A DNA stretch of 64,000 nt from Sphingomonadales bacterium. GTDB lineage: Bacteria > Pseudomonadota > Alphaproteobacteria > SMXS01. A program made the translations under genes and the position numbers. This document shows, one piece after another, positions 44,224 through 53,567 of this stretch (its first letter is position 1; each line of letters starts with the position of its first letter). Under the pieces are notes generated by a model that saw only the letters and a list, made by a program, of their open reading frames with translations, ran no database searches and was not told where the DNA came from. The stretch lies in the NCBI GenBank assembly GCA_022844405.1, contig JALHLV010000004.1, forward strand, positions 62,001 through 126,000, given 5' to 3'.

Positions 44224-46533
44224 TTGGAAGGAACCTTGGCCAACACGTTAGACAACAAGTGGTCGCAACTGGGCGCCACACTGTTCGAGGATCTCAGCGA
44301 AGGCGTGTTCGTCTTCGATGCGTCCTTGACGGTGGTATCCCGGAATCCGGCTCTCCAGCGGCTGCTGCGGCTGCCGCCCGCGCTGTTTGCCGCGCCGCTT
44401 GGCGTGCGCGACCTGATGCTGGCATGCGCCCGCCGCGGCGATTTCGGCCCGGGCGAGGCCGAGACGCTGGCCGGCGCCGCCGTCGATCATCTGACGGGCG
44501 CACACACGTCGTTCCTCGCATGGCCGGCGAACGGCCGCGATGCGCTGCGCTTCAAGGCGCGCGACGCCGAGGACGGCGTCCGCGTCGTCTTCGTCACCGA
44601 GGAAGATGTCACCTCGAAGCCGCGCCTCTCCGCCAGTGTCCGCACCGGCGGCGTCGGTATCGAGGCGCGCAAGCTTGAGGCGATCATCCTCGGCCAGATC
44701 CGCGAGGGCTTCGTCGTCACCGACGTCAACGCCGTCATCATCGACTGCAATCCGGCCGCCTGCGAAATCCTCGGCGTGCCCGAGGAGAAGCTGCTGGGCA
44801 TGTCGACGTTCTCGTTCCTGCCGGCGGGCGATGCCAGCAAGGCGGTCGAGGAGACCATCCACAGCACCCTGGGCGACGAACGCACCTGGTCCGACGAAAC
44901 CGAGATCGTGCGGCCCGACGGTACCCGCCGGATGGTGCAGTCGTCGATCACGCCCATGCGCGGCGCCGACGGCGCGATGATCGGCCGCATCGGCGTGATG
45001 CGCGACGTCACCGCCCGCCGCGACGCCGAGCGCGGTGTGCGCGAGGCCGAGACCAAGTTCCGCAATCTGGTGGAAGGCTCGCTGCAAGGCGTGATGATCC
45101 ACCGCGACACCCGCATCATCTACGTGAACCAGGCCGCCGCGCATATCTATGGATCGACGCCCGAGAAGATGCTGGGCCGGACGGTGCTGGACTATTGCTC
45201 GGCCGAGGACCTGCGCCGCGGCGAGGAGAGCATCCGTAAGCCGGTGTCGCCTGCCTGGAAGCTGCGCGGCCGCCGCGAGGACGGCAGCACGGTCTGGGTC
45301 GAGGTGAACGCCTGCGTCGTCGATTGGGAAGGCGAGCCGGCGCGCCAGGTCACCATCGTCGACGTCAGCGAGAAGCAGCGCGCCGAGGAGGCCCTGCTGC
45401 ACGCCCAGAAGCTGGAATCGCTGGGCCAGCTCACCGGCGGCATCGCCCACGACTTCAACAATCTGCTCGGTGTCATCTCGGGCAACCTGGAGCTGCTGCG
45501 CGAGCAGATGACCCCGAGGGGCGACCATGCCAGCTACATCGACGCCAGCCTGCGCTCGGTGCGGCGCGGCGCCGAGCTGTCGAAGCGGCTGCTGGCCTTC
45601 GCCCGCAAACAGTCGCTGAAGCCCGAGTTGACCAATCTCAACGATCTGGTCGAGTCGATGACCACGATCCTGCAGCGGACGCTCGGCGAAACCATCAACG
45701 TGGAACCGAAGCTGGCCGTCGACCCCTGGCCGGCGCTGATCGACCCCGGCCAGATGGAGAACGTGCTGCTCAACCTGGCGCTCAACGCGCGCGACGCCAT
45801 GCCGCATGGCGGTCGCCTGCTGCTGGAGACCGCCAACCTGTCGCTGGAGCACGATCTGGTGAGGGCACCGACGGTGATCCCTGCCGGCGACTACATGAAG
45901 CTGACCGTGCGCGACACCGGCACCGGGATGACTCCCGAGGTGCTGGCCAAGGCGTTCGAGCCGTTCTTCACCACCAAGGACGTGGGCGTGGGCAGCGGCC
46001 TGGGCCTCGCGATGATCTACGGCTTCGTGCAGCAGTCGGCGGGCCACATCTATATCGACAGCGCGCCGGGAGCGGGCACCACCATTCATCTCTACCTGCC
46101 GCGCGCGGCACATACGGTCCAGACCAGGCATGGCGGCAAACCCCAGAGCGCCAATGCGCCGGGCAACAACGAAGTGGTGCTGGTGGTCGAGGACGATAGC
46201 GATCTGCGCGACCTGGCGGTGCTGCTGCTGAACCGGATGGGCTACAAGACCCACGAGGCGGCCGATGGCCGGATGGCGCTCGCGCTGCTCGAGAAGTTGC
46301 CGCACATCGACCTGCTGTTCACCGACCTGGTGCTGCCGCAGGGCGTGAGTGGTGTGGAGATCGCCAAGGCGGCCCGCAAGCGTTTCCCCGGCCTGAAGGT
46401 GCTGTTCACCTCGGGTTATGGCGAGAGCGCCACGTTCGAAAACGTGCTGCCCAACGCCAGGGTCGAGATGATCAGCAAGCCCTATCGCCGCGAGGTTCTG
46501 GCCAAGCGGCTGCAGGAAGTGCTGTCGAGCTGA
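44224..46533 (+). CDS. multi-PAS hybrid sensor histidine kinase with receiver domain
   Basis: 769 residues; TTG 44224 or TTG 44236 are possible starts, neither with an ideal box. Order: N-terminal PAS-like (about 15-120), PAS (150-270), PAS (280-390), HisKA with His409 (GGIAHDFNNLLG), HATPase (DTGTGMTPEVLAKAFEPFFTTK and GSGLGLAMIYG), and a C-terminal receiver with phosphoacceptor Asp701 (LFTDLVLP). No membrane helix, so a cytosolic sensor. The blue-light LOV cysteine motif is absent. No separate response regulator gene is adjacent. Confidence 0.92.
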   Translation: MEGTLANTLDNKWSQLGATLFEDLSEGVFVFDASLTVVSRNPALQRLLRLPPALFAAPLGVRDLMLACARRGDFGPGEAETLAGAAVDHLTGAHTSFLAWPANGRDALRFKARDAEDGVRVVFVTEEDVTSKPRLSASVRTGGVGIEARKLEAIILGQIREGFVVTDVNAVIIDCNPAACEILGVPEEKLLGMSTFSFLPAGDASKAVEETIHSTLGDERTWSDETEIVRPDGTRRMVQSSITPMRGADGAMIGRIGVMRDVTARRDAERGVREAETKFRNLVEGSLQGVMIHRDTRIIYVNQAAAHIYGSTPEKMLGRTVLDYCSAEDLRRGEESIRKPVSPAWKLRGRREDGSTVWVEVNACVVDWEGEPARQVTIVDVSEKQRAEEALLHAQKLESLGQLTGGIAHDFNNLLGVISGNLELLREQMTPRGDHASYIDASLRSVRRGAELSKRLLAFARKQSLKPELTNLNDLVESMTTILQRTLGETINVEPKLAVDPWPALIDPGQMENVLLNLALNARDAMPHGGRLLLETANLSLEHDLVRAPTVIPAGDYMKLTVRDTGTGMTPEVLAKAFEPFFTTKDVGVGSGLGLAMIYGFVQQSAGHIYIDSAPGAGTTIHLYLPRAAHTVQTRHGGKPQSANAPGNNEVVLVVEDDSDLRDLAVLLLNRMGYKTHEAADGRMALALLEKLPHIDLLFTDLVLPQGVSGVEIAKAARKRFPGLKVLFTSGYGESATFENVLPNARVEMISKPYRREVLAKRLQEVLSS

Positions 46534-46740
46534 TCACGCGAAGCCGAACGGCATTCCCGTAAAACGACGGTTTCCCGAAGCCGGATGCGCCGGGTTGCGC
46601 ACGAAACCCTTGCGCCGAACGCGACGCTCGTGCATCACTTGCTTGAATTCACGAAATGTTCTCACGCCGCCGACGATGAGGAAGACGACCATGGACGCCA
46701 GCAACGTCCAGCAAAGCAGATGAACCAGTTCAGCAGACAT
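46534..46740 (-). CDS. 68-residue single-span membrane protein
   Basis: ATG 46740 with AAGG just upstream. One hydrophobic segment, LVHLLCWTLLASMVVFLIVGGV, is followed by a basic tail (RTFREFKQVMHERRVRRKG). No family recognised. It is divergent from the DUF2147 gene only 13 bases away, so the two may share one regulatory stretch or one start is misplaced. Confidence 0.6.
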   Translation of the reverse strand: MSAELVHLLCWTLLASMVVFLIVGGVRTFREFKQVMHERRVRRKGFVRNPAHPASGNRRFTGMPFGFA

Positions 46741-46753
46741 CGACCTTATCCCT

Positions 46754-47191
46754 TTGTTCCTGTTTTGTTCTAAACTAGCGTCGATTCGCTCCCTTGGCAA
46801 GCCTTTCCATCGCGGCACGACGATTGCGTTCGCCGCATTCCTGGCAACCAGCCTGGCGCCGGCGCTGGCGGCGCCTCTCGACGCGGCCTCGGTGCACGGC
46901 TTCTGGCGCCCGCCGGATGGCGGACGCATCCAGATCCAGCAATGCGGCGACCGGCTGTGCGGCTACGTCCGCGACGACGGCGAGGGCGAGCCCGAACTCC
47001 ATCCCGGCCATGTCCTGCTCAGGCAACTGGAGCACCAGGGCGCGCTGACCTGGACCGGCGGCACCATCCACAATCCGCGCGACAACCGCACCTACCGGGC
47101 AAAACTGCGGCTGGTAAACCGAAACCAGTTGAAACTCACCGGCTGCGCGTGGATTTTCTGCGGGTCACAGGAGTGGACCCGGATAGAGTAG
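46754..47191 (+). CDS. secreted DUF2147 protein
   Basis: 145 residues if read from TTG 46754; the true start is unclear and may lie further in. A signal peptide (IAFAAFLATSLAPALAAP) precedes a short DUF2147 domain: SVHGFWRPPDGGRIQIQQC, DRLCGYVRD, TGGTIHNPRDNRTYRAKLRL and LTGCAWIFCGSQEW. Periplasmic, predicted beta-barrel, function unknown. It ends 4 bases before the MBL hydrolase gene. Confidence 0.75.
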   Translation: MFLFCSKLASIRSLGKPFHRGTTIAFAAFLATSLAPALAAPLDAASVHGFWRPPDGGRIQIQQCGDRLCGYVRDDGEGEPELHPGHVLLRQLEHQGALTWTGGTIHNPRDNRTYRAKLRLVNRNQLKLTGCAWIFCGSQEWTRIE

Positions 47192-47195
47192 CGCC

Positions 47196-48101
47196 ATGGT
47201 CGAGATTCCCTTCGTCCGCGACATCAAGTTCGAATATGGCGTGACCGAGCAGGTCGCGCCCGGCATCCGCCGCGTCATCGCGCCGAACCAGGGTCCGTTC
47301 ACCTATACCGGCAGCGGCACCTACATCGTCGGCGAGGGTGAGGTGGCGGTGATCGACCCCGGACCCAATTTCCCGCCGCATGTCGATGCCATCCTGGCCG
47401 GGCTGGACAAGGGCGAGACGGTTTCGCACATCCTGATCACCCATACCCACATGGACCATTCGCCGGGTGCCGCGCCGCTGAAGCAGGCGACCGGGGCGAA
47501 GACTTACGCTTACGGCCCGCACGGCGGCGACCGCGGCAAGGGCGACAGCGAGGAAGGCGGCGACTGGGATTTCATGCCGGACGTCCGCGTGCCCCATGGC
47601 GGCGTGGTCGAGGGCAAGGGCTGGTCGTTCGAGGGGGTGTTCACGCCGGGCCATACCTCGAACCACATGTGCTGGGCGTACCGCGAGGCCAAGGCATTGT
47701 TCACCGGCGACCACGTGATGGGCTGGTCCACCTCGGTGATCGCGCCGCCCGACGGCGACATGCACGCCTACATGGACAGCCTGCGGCTGCTGCTCGGCCG
47801 CGACGACGAGGTCTACTGGCCGACGCACGGCCCGGCGATCACCGACCCCAAGCCGTTCGTGCGCGCCTTCATCGCCCACCGCGAGGAGCGCGAGGCGCAG
47901 ATCATGGCCTGCCTGCGCTCGGACGTGCGCTACATCCCGGCCATGGTGAAGATCATGTACGCCAATGTGGGCGAGCACCTGCACCCCGCCGCCGCCCGCT
48001 CGGTGCTGGCGCATCTTGAACACATGATCGAAACCGGCCGCGTCGTGTCCTCGACCACGCCGCCCGGCCAGAAATCTCTCTACACCGCGGTTACACGGTA
48101 A
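47196..48101 (+). CDS. MBL-fold metallo-hydrolase (LACTB2/beta-lactamase-like)
   Basis: 301 residues. Zinc motif HTHMDH (His83, His85, Asp87, His88), then FTPGHTSNHMCW (His near 150), LFTGDHVMGW (Asp near 172) and YWPTHGPAI (His near 210). This is the LACTB2-like group, with a C-terminal winged-helix-like tail (about 225-301). Enzymes of this group cleave nucleic acids or thioesters. The stop overlaps the next ATG (TAATG). Confidence 0.9.
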   Translation: MVEIPFVRDIKFEYGVTEQVAPGIRRVIAPNQGPFTYTGSGTYIVGEGEVAVIDPGPNFPPHVDAILAGLDKGETVSHILITHTHMDHSPGAAPLKQATGAKTYAYGPHGGDRGKGDSEEGGDWDFMPDVRVPHGGVVEGKGWSFEGVFTPGHTSNHMCWAYREAKALFTGDHVMGWSTSVIAPPDGDMHAYMDSLRLLLGRDDEVYWPTHGPAITDPKPFVRAFIAHREEREAQIMACLRSDVRYIPAMVKIMYANVGEHLHPAAARSVLAHLEHMIETGRVVSSTTPPGQKSLYTAVTR

Positions 48102-49462
48102 TGCCCGTCCTGCCCAATTCGCTGGAAGCGCGAGATATCGCCAGCGTCGTCCATCCCTACACCAACCTGGCCAGACACGCCGAAAACGGGCCGCTGGTGA
48201 TCGATCGCGGCGACGGCATCCATGTTTGGGACACGGACGGCAAGCAATACATCGAGGGCGTCGCCGGCCTGTGGTGCGCCTCGCTGGGCTATGGCGAGAA
48301 GGAGCTGATCAAGGCCGCCACCGCGCAGATGGAGAAGCTGGCGTTCAGCCACCTGTTCCAGAGCCGCAGCCACGGCCCGGCCATCGAACTGGCCGAGAAG
48401 CTGAAGTCGGTGGCGCCCTGCGACACCGCGCGGGTGTTCTTCGTCGGCGACGGATCGAGCGCCAACGACACCGCCGTCAAGCTGATCTGGTACTACAACA
48501 ACGCCATCGGCCGGCCCGAGAAGAAGAAGATCATCGGCCGGCTGAAGGCCTATCACGGCGTCACCGTCGCCTCGGCCAGCATCACCGGCCTGACCCACAA
48601 CCATCTGGACTGGGACCTGCCGCTGAAGGGCTTCCTGCACACGGACTGCCCGCACCACTACCGCGAGGCGCTGCCCGGCGAGACCGAGGAGCAGTTCGTC
48701 GACCGGATCATCGGCAATCTGGACCGGCTGATCAACAAGGTGGACCCCGGAACGGTGGCCGCGTTCTTCGCCGAGCCGATCCAGGGCGCCGGCGGCCTGA
48801 TCGTGCCGCCGCAGAACTACTTCCCCAAGCTGCAGGCGGTGCTGAAGAAGTACGACATCCTGCTGGTGGCCGACGAGGTCATCACCGGCTTCCTGCGCAC
48901 CGGCAACTACTGGGGCTGCCAGACCGTCGACATGCAGCCCGACATGGTGACCTGCGCCAAGGCGCTGTCGTCGGCCTACCTGCCGATCGGCGCGGTGACC
49001 ATCCCGTCCTTCATGCACGACGCCATGGTCGAGCAGTCGAGGAAGATCGGCACCTTCGGCCACGGCAACACGTACTCCGGCCATCCGGTCTGCGCCGCCG
49101 TGGCGTTGCGCACGCTGCAGATTTACGAGGAGCGCAACCTGCTGGCGCATGTGCGCGGCCTGATCCCGCGCTTCCAGCAGCGGCTCGCGGCGCTGGCCAG
49201 TCATGAGCTGGTCGGCGAGGCGCGCCTGGGCGCCGGCCTGATGGGCGGGGTCGAGCTGGTCGCCGACAAGGCCACCAAGAGGGCGTTCGATCCCAAGCTG
49301 ACCGTCGGCATGAAGGCGCTGCTTGCCTGCCAGAAGGAAGGCCTGATGGTCCGCGCCGTCGGCGACGTGGTCATCCTGTGCCCGCCGCTGATCATCACCG
49401 AGGCGCAGATCGACGAGATGTTCGACCGGCTGAAGGCCGCGCTGGACGGGTTGGAGATATAG
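48101..49462 (+). CDS. class III omega-aminotransferase
   Basis: 453 residues. Features: YIEGVAGLWCASLGYGEKEL, FFVGDGSSANDTAVKLIWYY, KAYHGVTVASASITGL, ILLVADEVITGF and PLP-lysine Lys287 (TCAKALSSAYLPIGA). This is the aspartate aminotransferase family subgroup of omega-transaminases that use pyruvate or succinic semialdehyde and polyamines or beta-alanine. Coupled to the MBL gene by a 1-base overlap. Confidence 0.92.
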   Translation: MPVLPNSLEARDIASVVHPYTNLARHAENGPLVIDRGDGIHVWDTDGKQYIEGVAGLWCASLGYGEKELIKAATAQMEKLAFSHLFQSRSHGPAIELAEKLKSVAPCDTARVFFVGDGSSANDTAVKLIWYYNNAIGRPEKKKIIGRLKAYHGVTVASASITGLTHNHLDWDLPLKGFLHTDCPHHYREALPGETEEQFVDRIIGNLDRLINKVDPGTVAAFFAEPIQGAGGLIVPPQNYFPKLQAVLKKYDILLVADEVITGFLRTGNYWGCQTVDMQPDMVTCAKALSSAYLPIGAVTIPSFMHDAMVEQSRKIGTFGHGNTYSGHPVCAAVALRTLQIYEERNLLAHVRGLIPRFQQRLAALASHELVGEARLGAGLMGGVELVADKATKRAFDPKLTVGMKALLACQKEGLMVRAVGDVVILCPPLIITEAQIDEMFDRLKAALDGLEI

Positions 49463-49480
49463 TTTCCACCCTCTAAATCT

Positions 49481-49508
49481 TGTCATCCCGGCGAAAGCCG
49501 GGATGACA
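49481..49508. terminator. 12-bp perfect hairpin with GAAA tetraloop
   Basis: TGTCATCCCGGC (49481-49492) pairs with GCCGGGATGACA (49497-49508) around GAAA. It sits between the convergent aminotransferase and SDR genes, ideal for bidirectional termination. The TGTCATCCC form resembles the outer arms of the element at 55482-55739, so it may also belong to a dispersed repeat family. Confidence 0.7.
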
Positions 49509-49525
49509 GTGAAGTTTGGGTGAGG

Positions 49526-50350
49526 TTACCCCCGCTTGCCGGCTTCGCGCAGGATCGTCGGCTCCTGCTGGTGGAACGCGGCGTTGCCGGCGGTGGTCGT
49601 CGCGCCGGCGTCAACCGCCAGCGTCTGGCCGGTGACATAGCGCGCCTCGTCGCTCGCCAGGTACAGCAGCGCGTTGGCGATATCGATCGGGAACGCGGCG
49701 ATGCCCAGCGGCGAGGACGCCTTGAACGCCGCGGCGGTCTTCTCCTCGTCGTTGACGTCGCCGGTCACCGCGCTCGCGGTCATCGGCGTCACCGTGCCGG
49801 CCGGCGCGACCGCGTTGACCCGGATGCCCGAGGCGGCCAGCTCCGACGCCGCCGATTTGGTCAGGCCGACCACCGCGTGCTTGGCCGCCGTATAGGCGTG
49901 CGGCCCCAGCCCGCCCAGGATGCCCGCCGTGCTCGACAGCGACAGGATCACGCCGCTGCGGCGTGGTTGCATCACACGGGCGGCGTGCTTCATGCCCAGG
50001 AACACGCCGCGCAGCAGGATGGCGATGGTGGTGTCCCAGGCTTCCACCGAGGTCTTGGCGATGGGGCCGATGGCGCCGACGATACCGGCGTTGTTGACCA
50101 TGATGTCGAGATGGCCGAACTCGGCGACCGCCAGGTCGACGGCCGCGGCAACGTCGACCTCGCGTGTCACGTCGCAGCGGATGAACCGCGCCCGGTCGCC
50201 GAACTCGGCGGCGGCCGCGATACCCGCTTCGGTCTGCAGGTCGGCGATCACCAGCGACGCGCCCTCCTCGTAGAACCGCCGCGCCGTGCCCAGTCCGATG
50301 CCGCTCGCCGCGCCGGTGATGACGGCAACCTTGCCCTGCAGCCTTGCCAT
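49526..50350 (-). CDS. short-chain dehydrogenase/reductase
   Basis: 274 residues from ATG 50350 (CAGGGAGAG box). TGAASGIG cofactor loop, VNNAGIVGAI, active-site SLSSTAGILGGLGPHAYTAAK split (Tyr-x3-Lys YTAAK), VNAVAPAGTVTPM and VTGQTLAVDAG. Classical 3-ketoacyl-reductase-like SDR with NAD preference suggested by the acidic IADLQ loop end. Substrate unknown. Confidence 0.92.
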   Translation of the reverse strand: MARLQGKVAVITGAASGIGLGTARRFYEEGASLVIADLQTEAGIAAAAEFGDRARFIRCDVTREVDVAAAVDLAVAEFGHLDIMVNNAGIVGAIGPIAKTSVEAWDTTIAILLRGVFLGMKHAARVMQPRRSGVILSLSSTAGILGGLGPHAYTAAKHAVVGLTKSAASELAASGIRVNAVAPAGTVTPMTASAVTGDVNDEEKTAAAFKASSPLGIAAFPIDIANALLYLASDEARYVTGQTLAVDAGATTTAGNAAFHQQEPTILREAGKRG

Positions 50351-50707
50351 GAATCTCTCCCTGTTTCGTGTGGCCGCGCGATCCTAGATCGGTTCGGAGG
50401 CCGTGGGAATCGGATAAGGGTTGTTCACCGGTGCCTCCGCGCGGTTTTCCGGCGCCGTCCAAACAGGCGAGGGTGCCGGATGCGTCTGTTGAGCGAGGAT
50501 GGCACCCTGTCCCGCACCCGCCGGCCGGTCCGCTGCGCTACGGATTTACGAAGAAACGCCAACGGGATAAATCACCCGGCCGGGCAAACACTTGTTGTCT
50601 GCCCGCACCTGTCAGTTTTAACATGTCGGTGTTTCCGATGGGCTCGGGGAGCGTGTCGGCCGGCCGTTTCAGTTTGTTCATTAGCATCCGACACGGAGGC
50701 CAAGACC
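50351..50707. other. intergenic region upstream of the TonB-dependent receptor gene
   Basis: No convincing gene. It contains an inverted repeat CGGGCA (50581-50586) / TGCCCG (50600-50605) with inner ACA/TGT pairing, and a GGAGG box 8 bases before the receptor ATG. The repeat could be a regulatory site; the rest shows nothing I can name. Confidence 0.4.
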
Positions 50708-53050
50708 ATGGTGACGCATGCGACCGCCCCGCGGTCGGCCGTCGCCCTACTATGCCTGCTGACGACGGGCATCTGGACTGAAACGAAAACAGCGGCTGCT
50801 GAACCCGCTGCCGCGGCGCTGCGCCCGGAATACCAGAACCTGGATCAGGTGGTTACCACCGCCCGCCGGCGGGAAGAGACTGTCCAGGCCGTGCCGGGCA
50901 CCATCTCGGTGCTGCCCGAGGCGCTCATGCGCCGGCTGGGCGTCGAGAGCCTGGACGACCTTTCGGTCATCGCGCCCAACCTGCTGATCGCGCCCGACAA
51001 CGTCTCGACCCGTGCGTCCCGCATCACGCTGCGCTCGCAGGTGCAGAACGACACGCTGATCACCGTAGACCCCGCGGTAGGCCTTTACCTGGACGGCGTC
51101 TACGTGGCGCGCAGCGCCGCTTCGCTGCTCGACCTGGTCGACGTGGAACGGGTCGAGGTGCTCAACGGCCCGCAGGGGACGCTCTACGGCCGCAACACCA
51201 CGGGCGGTGCGATCACCATTACCGCCAACAAGCCGACGCAGGAGTACGAAGGCCGGGTCAGCGCGGGCATCGGCATGTACACCGACAAGCCGGGCAGCGG
51301 CAACGGCGTCAACCACGACCTGTCGGCCGTGGTCAACGTGCCGCTCTCAGACAAGGTCGCGGCGCGTTTCGTCGCCCAGGCATCGGGCCGCGCCGGCTAT
51401 GGCGGGAACACCTTCCTCGACCGCGACCTGGACGACGACCGCACGTTTTCGTGGCGCGCCAGCATCGCCTGGCAGGTCAGCGACGACGTGGACGTGCTGC
51501 TGATCCATGACGGCATGCGCTCGCGCGGCCATGAGCGGCTCAGCCAGGTGGCCGAGATCGTTCCCGCCGGGCTCGATCCCAATTGCAGCCTGGCCGATCC
51601 CGACCCGGTCAACGCGTCGGCCTGCGCCATCAACCTGTTTCTCACCGGCGGCCAATGGGGCGCGGCGGCGCTCGACGGCGATCCGCGCCGCAACGGGCAG
51701 AATCCGCTGCTGCTGACCGGCGAGCCCGGCCGGCTCGCCGCCGACGTCCAGGGCGTGGCGCTGATCACCACCGCCCGTCTGGACGGCGTCGTGCTGAAGA
51801 ACATCTCGGCGTGGCGGCATCTGGAGCAGTACAGCTCGTTCGACTTCGACGGCACCGCGTTCGATGTCGGCGAGGCGGTGCAGACCGACACGCAGCACCA
51901 GCTATCGACCGAGTTCCAGGTCGTCAGCGACAATCCCGGCGCGGCGCTCGAATGGCTGCTGGGCGCCATCTACCTGGACGAGGCCGGCCGTACCGACAAC
52001 GTGGCGCGGGCGTTGTCGTTTCTCAACCCGACCAATCCGTTCACCGCCACCGGCCGCGGCGCCAACAGCACGGCCGGCGTCTATGGCCACGCGGTCTGGG
52101 CGCTGGACGACATGTTTTCGCTGGTCGGCGGCGCGCGCTTCACCTGGGAGCGCAAGCGGCTGACCGCCGACAGCCGAGACGCGCTGGTTGGCTGCCTGGT
52201 GCCGCCGGAACTGAACGAGGATCTCGCGGCCGGCGGCTGCCGCGGCGAGTTCTCCAAGGATTTCTCCCGAGTCACCTGGGAGGCCGGCGTCAATGCCCGG
52301 GTCACCGAGCGCGCGATGCTGTTCGCCAAGCTGTCGACCGGCTTCAAGAGCGGCGGCTTCAACCTGCGCGCCAAGTCCGACATCTCGTTCGAGCCGTTCA
52401 AGCCTGAGCGGGTGTTGAGCGTGGAGTCCGGCGTCAAGTCGTCGTTCCTCGACGGAAGCGGCCTGGCCAACCTCACCCTGTTCTACGCCGACTACACCAA
52501 CATCCAGCGCACCGACTTCACCATCGAGGGCGGCAACATCACCACCTTCATCACCAACGCCGCCAGCGCCAATGTCTGGGGCGGCGAGCTGGAGCTGGAC
52601 ATCACCGCGCACGACAGCCTCCGGCTGCGCGGCACGGTGGGCGTGTCCATCGCCCGCTACCGGAGGTTCGATTTCGGCGGCGAGGACTTCTCCGGCAAGC
52701 GGTTCCCGCTGGCGCCGGACTTCTCGGCCGGGATCGCCGCCATCTACACCCTGCCGATCGACTGGTTCGACGCCGACTGGACGCTGACCGGCGATTTCAC
52801 CTGGCGGTCGAAGGCCTACGAGGACGTGGCCAACACCGAAAGCCTGGCCCAGGGTTCGTTCGGGCTGCTCGATTTGCGGCTCGACGTGGAACCGCGCGGC
52901 AGCGACGTCAGGGTCAGCCTGTTCTGCCGCAACGCCACCAACAAGCTCTACCGCACCACCGGCACCACCTTCCTCGACCAGCTCGGCTGGGCATTCAGCC
53001 AGTACGGCGAACCGCGCCGCGTTGGGCTGGAGGTGGACGTCAGCTGGTAG
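50708..53050 (+). CDS. TonB-dependent outer-membrane receptor
   Basis: 780 residues from ATG 50708. A signal peptide is followed by the plug domain (about 50-165: LDQVVTTARRREETVQAVPG, LGVESLDDLSVIAPNLLI, VERVEVLNGPQGTLYGRNTTGG) and a 22-strand barrel ending in WAFSQYGEPRRVGLEVDVSW with a C-terminal aromatic Trp. The NxTGGAI plug signature is intact. It resembles receptors of the sphingomonad/Parvibaculum lipid- or sugar-uptake group; ligand unknown. Long open frame 5' of 50708 is chance. Confidence 0.92.
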   Translation: MVTHATAPRSAVALLCLLTTGIWTETKTAAAEPAAAALRPEYQNLDQVVTTARRREETVQAVPGTISVLPEALMRRLGVESLDDLSVIAPNLLIAPDNVSTRASRITLRSQVQNDTLITVDPAVGLYLDGVYVARSAASLLDLVDVERVEVLNGPQGTLYGRNTTGGAITITANKPTQEYEGRVSAGIGMYTDKPGSGNGVNHDLSAVVNVPLSDKVAARFVAQASGRAGYGGNTFLDRDLDDDRTFSWRASIAWQVSDDVDVLLIHDGMRSRGHERLSQVAEIVPAGLDPNCSLADPDPVNASACAINLFLTGGQWGAAALDGDPRRNGQNPLLLTGEPGRLAADVQGVALITTARLDGVVLKNISAWRHLEQYSSFDFDGTAFDVGEAVQTDTQHQLSTEFQVVSDNPGAALEWLLGAIYLDEAGRTDNVARALSFLNPTNPFTATGRGANSTAGVYGHAVWALDDMFSLVGGARFTWERKRLTADSRDALVGCLVPPELNEDLAAGGCRGEFSKDFSRVTWEAGVNARVTERAMLFAKLSTGFKSGGFNLRAKSDISFEPFKPERVLSVESGVKSSFLDGSGLANLTLFYADYTNIQRTDFTIEGGNITTFITNAASANVWGGELELDITAHDSLRLRGTVGVSIARYRRFDFGGEDFSGKRFPLAPDFSAGIAAIYTLPIDWFDADWTLTGDFTWRSKAYEDVANTESLAQGSFGLLDLRLDVEPRGSDVRVSLFCRNATNKLYRTTGTTFLDQLGWAFSQYGEPRRVGLEVDVSW

Positions 53051-53100
53051 AGGCCGACGTGCCGCTTGCGCGGCTCACCCTCATCCGGCGCTGCGCGCCA

Positions 53101-53123
53101 CCTTCTCCCCGGCGGGGAGAAGG
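53101..53123. repeat. 11-bp perfect inverted repeat (intergenic repeat / terminator)
   Basis: CCTTCTCCCCG (53101-53111) and CGGGGAGAAGG (53113-53123) around one base, flanked further out by CTCACCC and GGGTGAGG. This is the widespread CTTCTCCCC-GGGGAGAAGG intergenic repeat of many GC-rich proteobacteria. It lies after the receptor gene and before the convergent YnfA gene, so may end both transcripts. Confidence 0.65.
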
Positions 53124-53234
53124 GTTCGATACGGCACCACCAGAATCCCCTCGCCCCACCGGGGAGAGGTTGGGTGAGGGGGACCGCGAAGCGGTTCCAG
53201 GGTTGATGACATGGCCAACCTTTCGGGCCATCGC

Positions 53235-53558
53235 TTAACCCCTCGGCCCGAACAGGATGACGCAGGCGCCGGCGACGGCGAGCGCGCCGCCAAGCATGTC
53301 CCAGCGGTCGGGCCGGACGCTTTCGGCGCCCCACAGCCACAGCAGCGACGCCGCGATGTAGATGCCGCCATAGGCCGCGTAGGCGCGGCCGGCGGCGTCG
53401 GCGTCGATGCGCGTCAGCAGCCAGGCGAACAGCGCCAGCGATGCCATGCCCGGAACCAGCCACCAGGCGGAGCGGCCGTCGCGCAGCCACGCCCAGAAGG
53501 CGAAGCAGCCGGCGATCTCGGCCAGCGCCGCGCCGATATAGACCGCGATCGAAGCCAT
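53235..53558 (-). CDS. YnfA/UPF0060 family small membrane protein
   Basis: 107 residues, four membrane helices: [80 protein letters not shown]. The EIAGCF and AYGGIYI patterns are diagnostic for UPF0060 (YnfA), SMR-like proteins linked to drug efflux. It starts 9 bases after the CoA ligase stop, same strand, so probably co-transcribed. Confidence 0.9.
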   Translation of the reverse strand: MASIAVYIGAALAEIAGCFAFWAWLRDGRSAWWLVPGMASLALFAWLLTRIDADAAGRAYAAYGGIYIAASLLWLWGAESVRPDRWDMLGGALAVAGACVILFGPRG

Positions 53559-53567
53559 GGAAGTGCC

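Noticed and set aside
49520-50707. Long N-terminal extension of the TonB-dependent receptor frame
   Set aside because: It is antisense to the SDR gene, lacks domains, and a GGAGG-supported ATG with signal peptide occurs at 50708.
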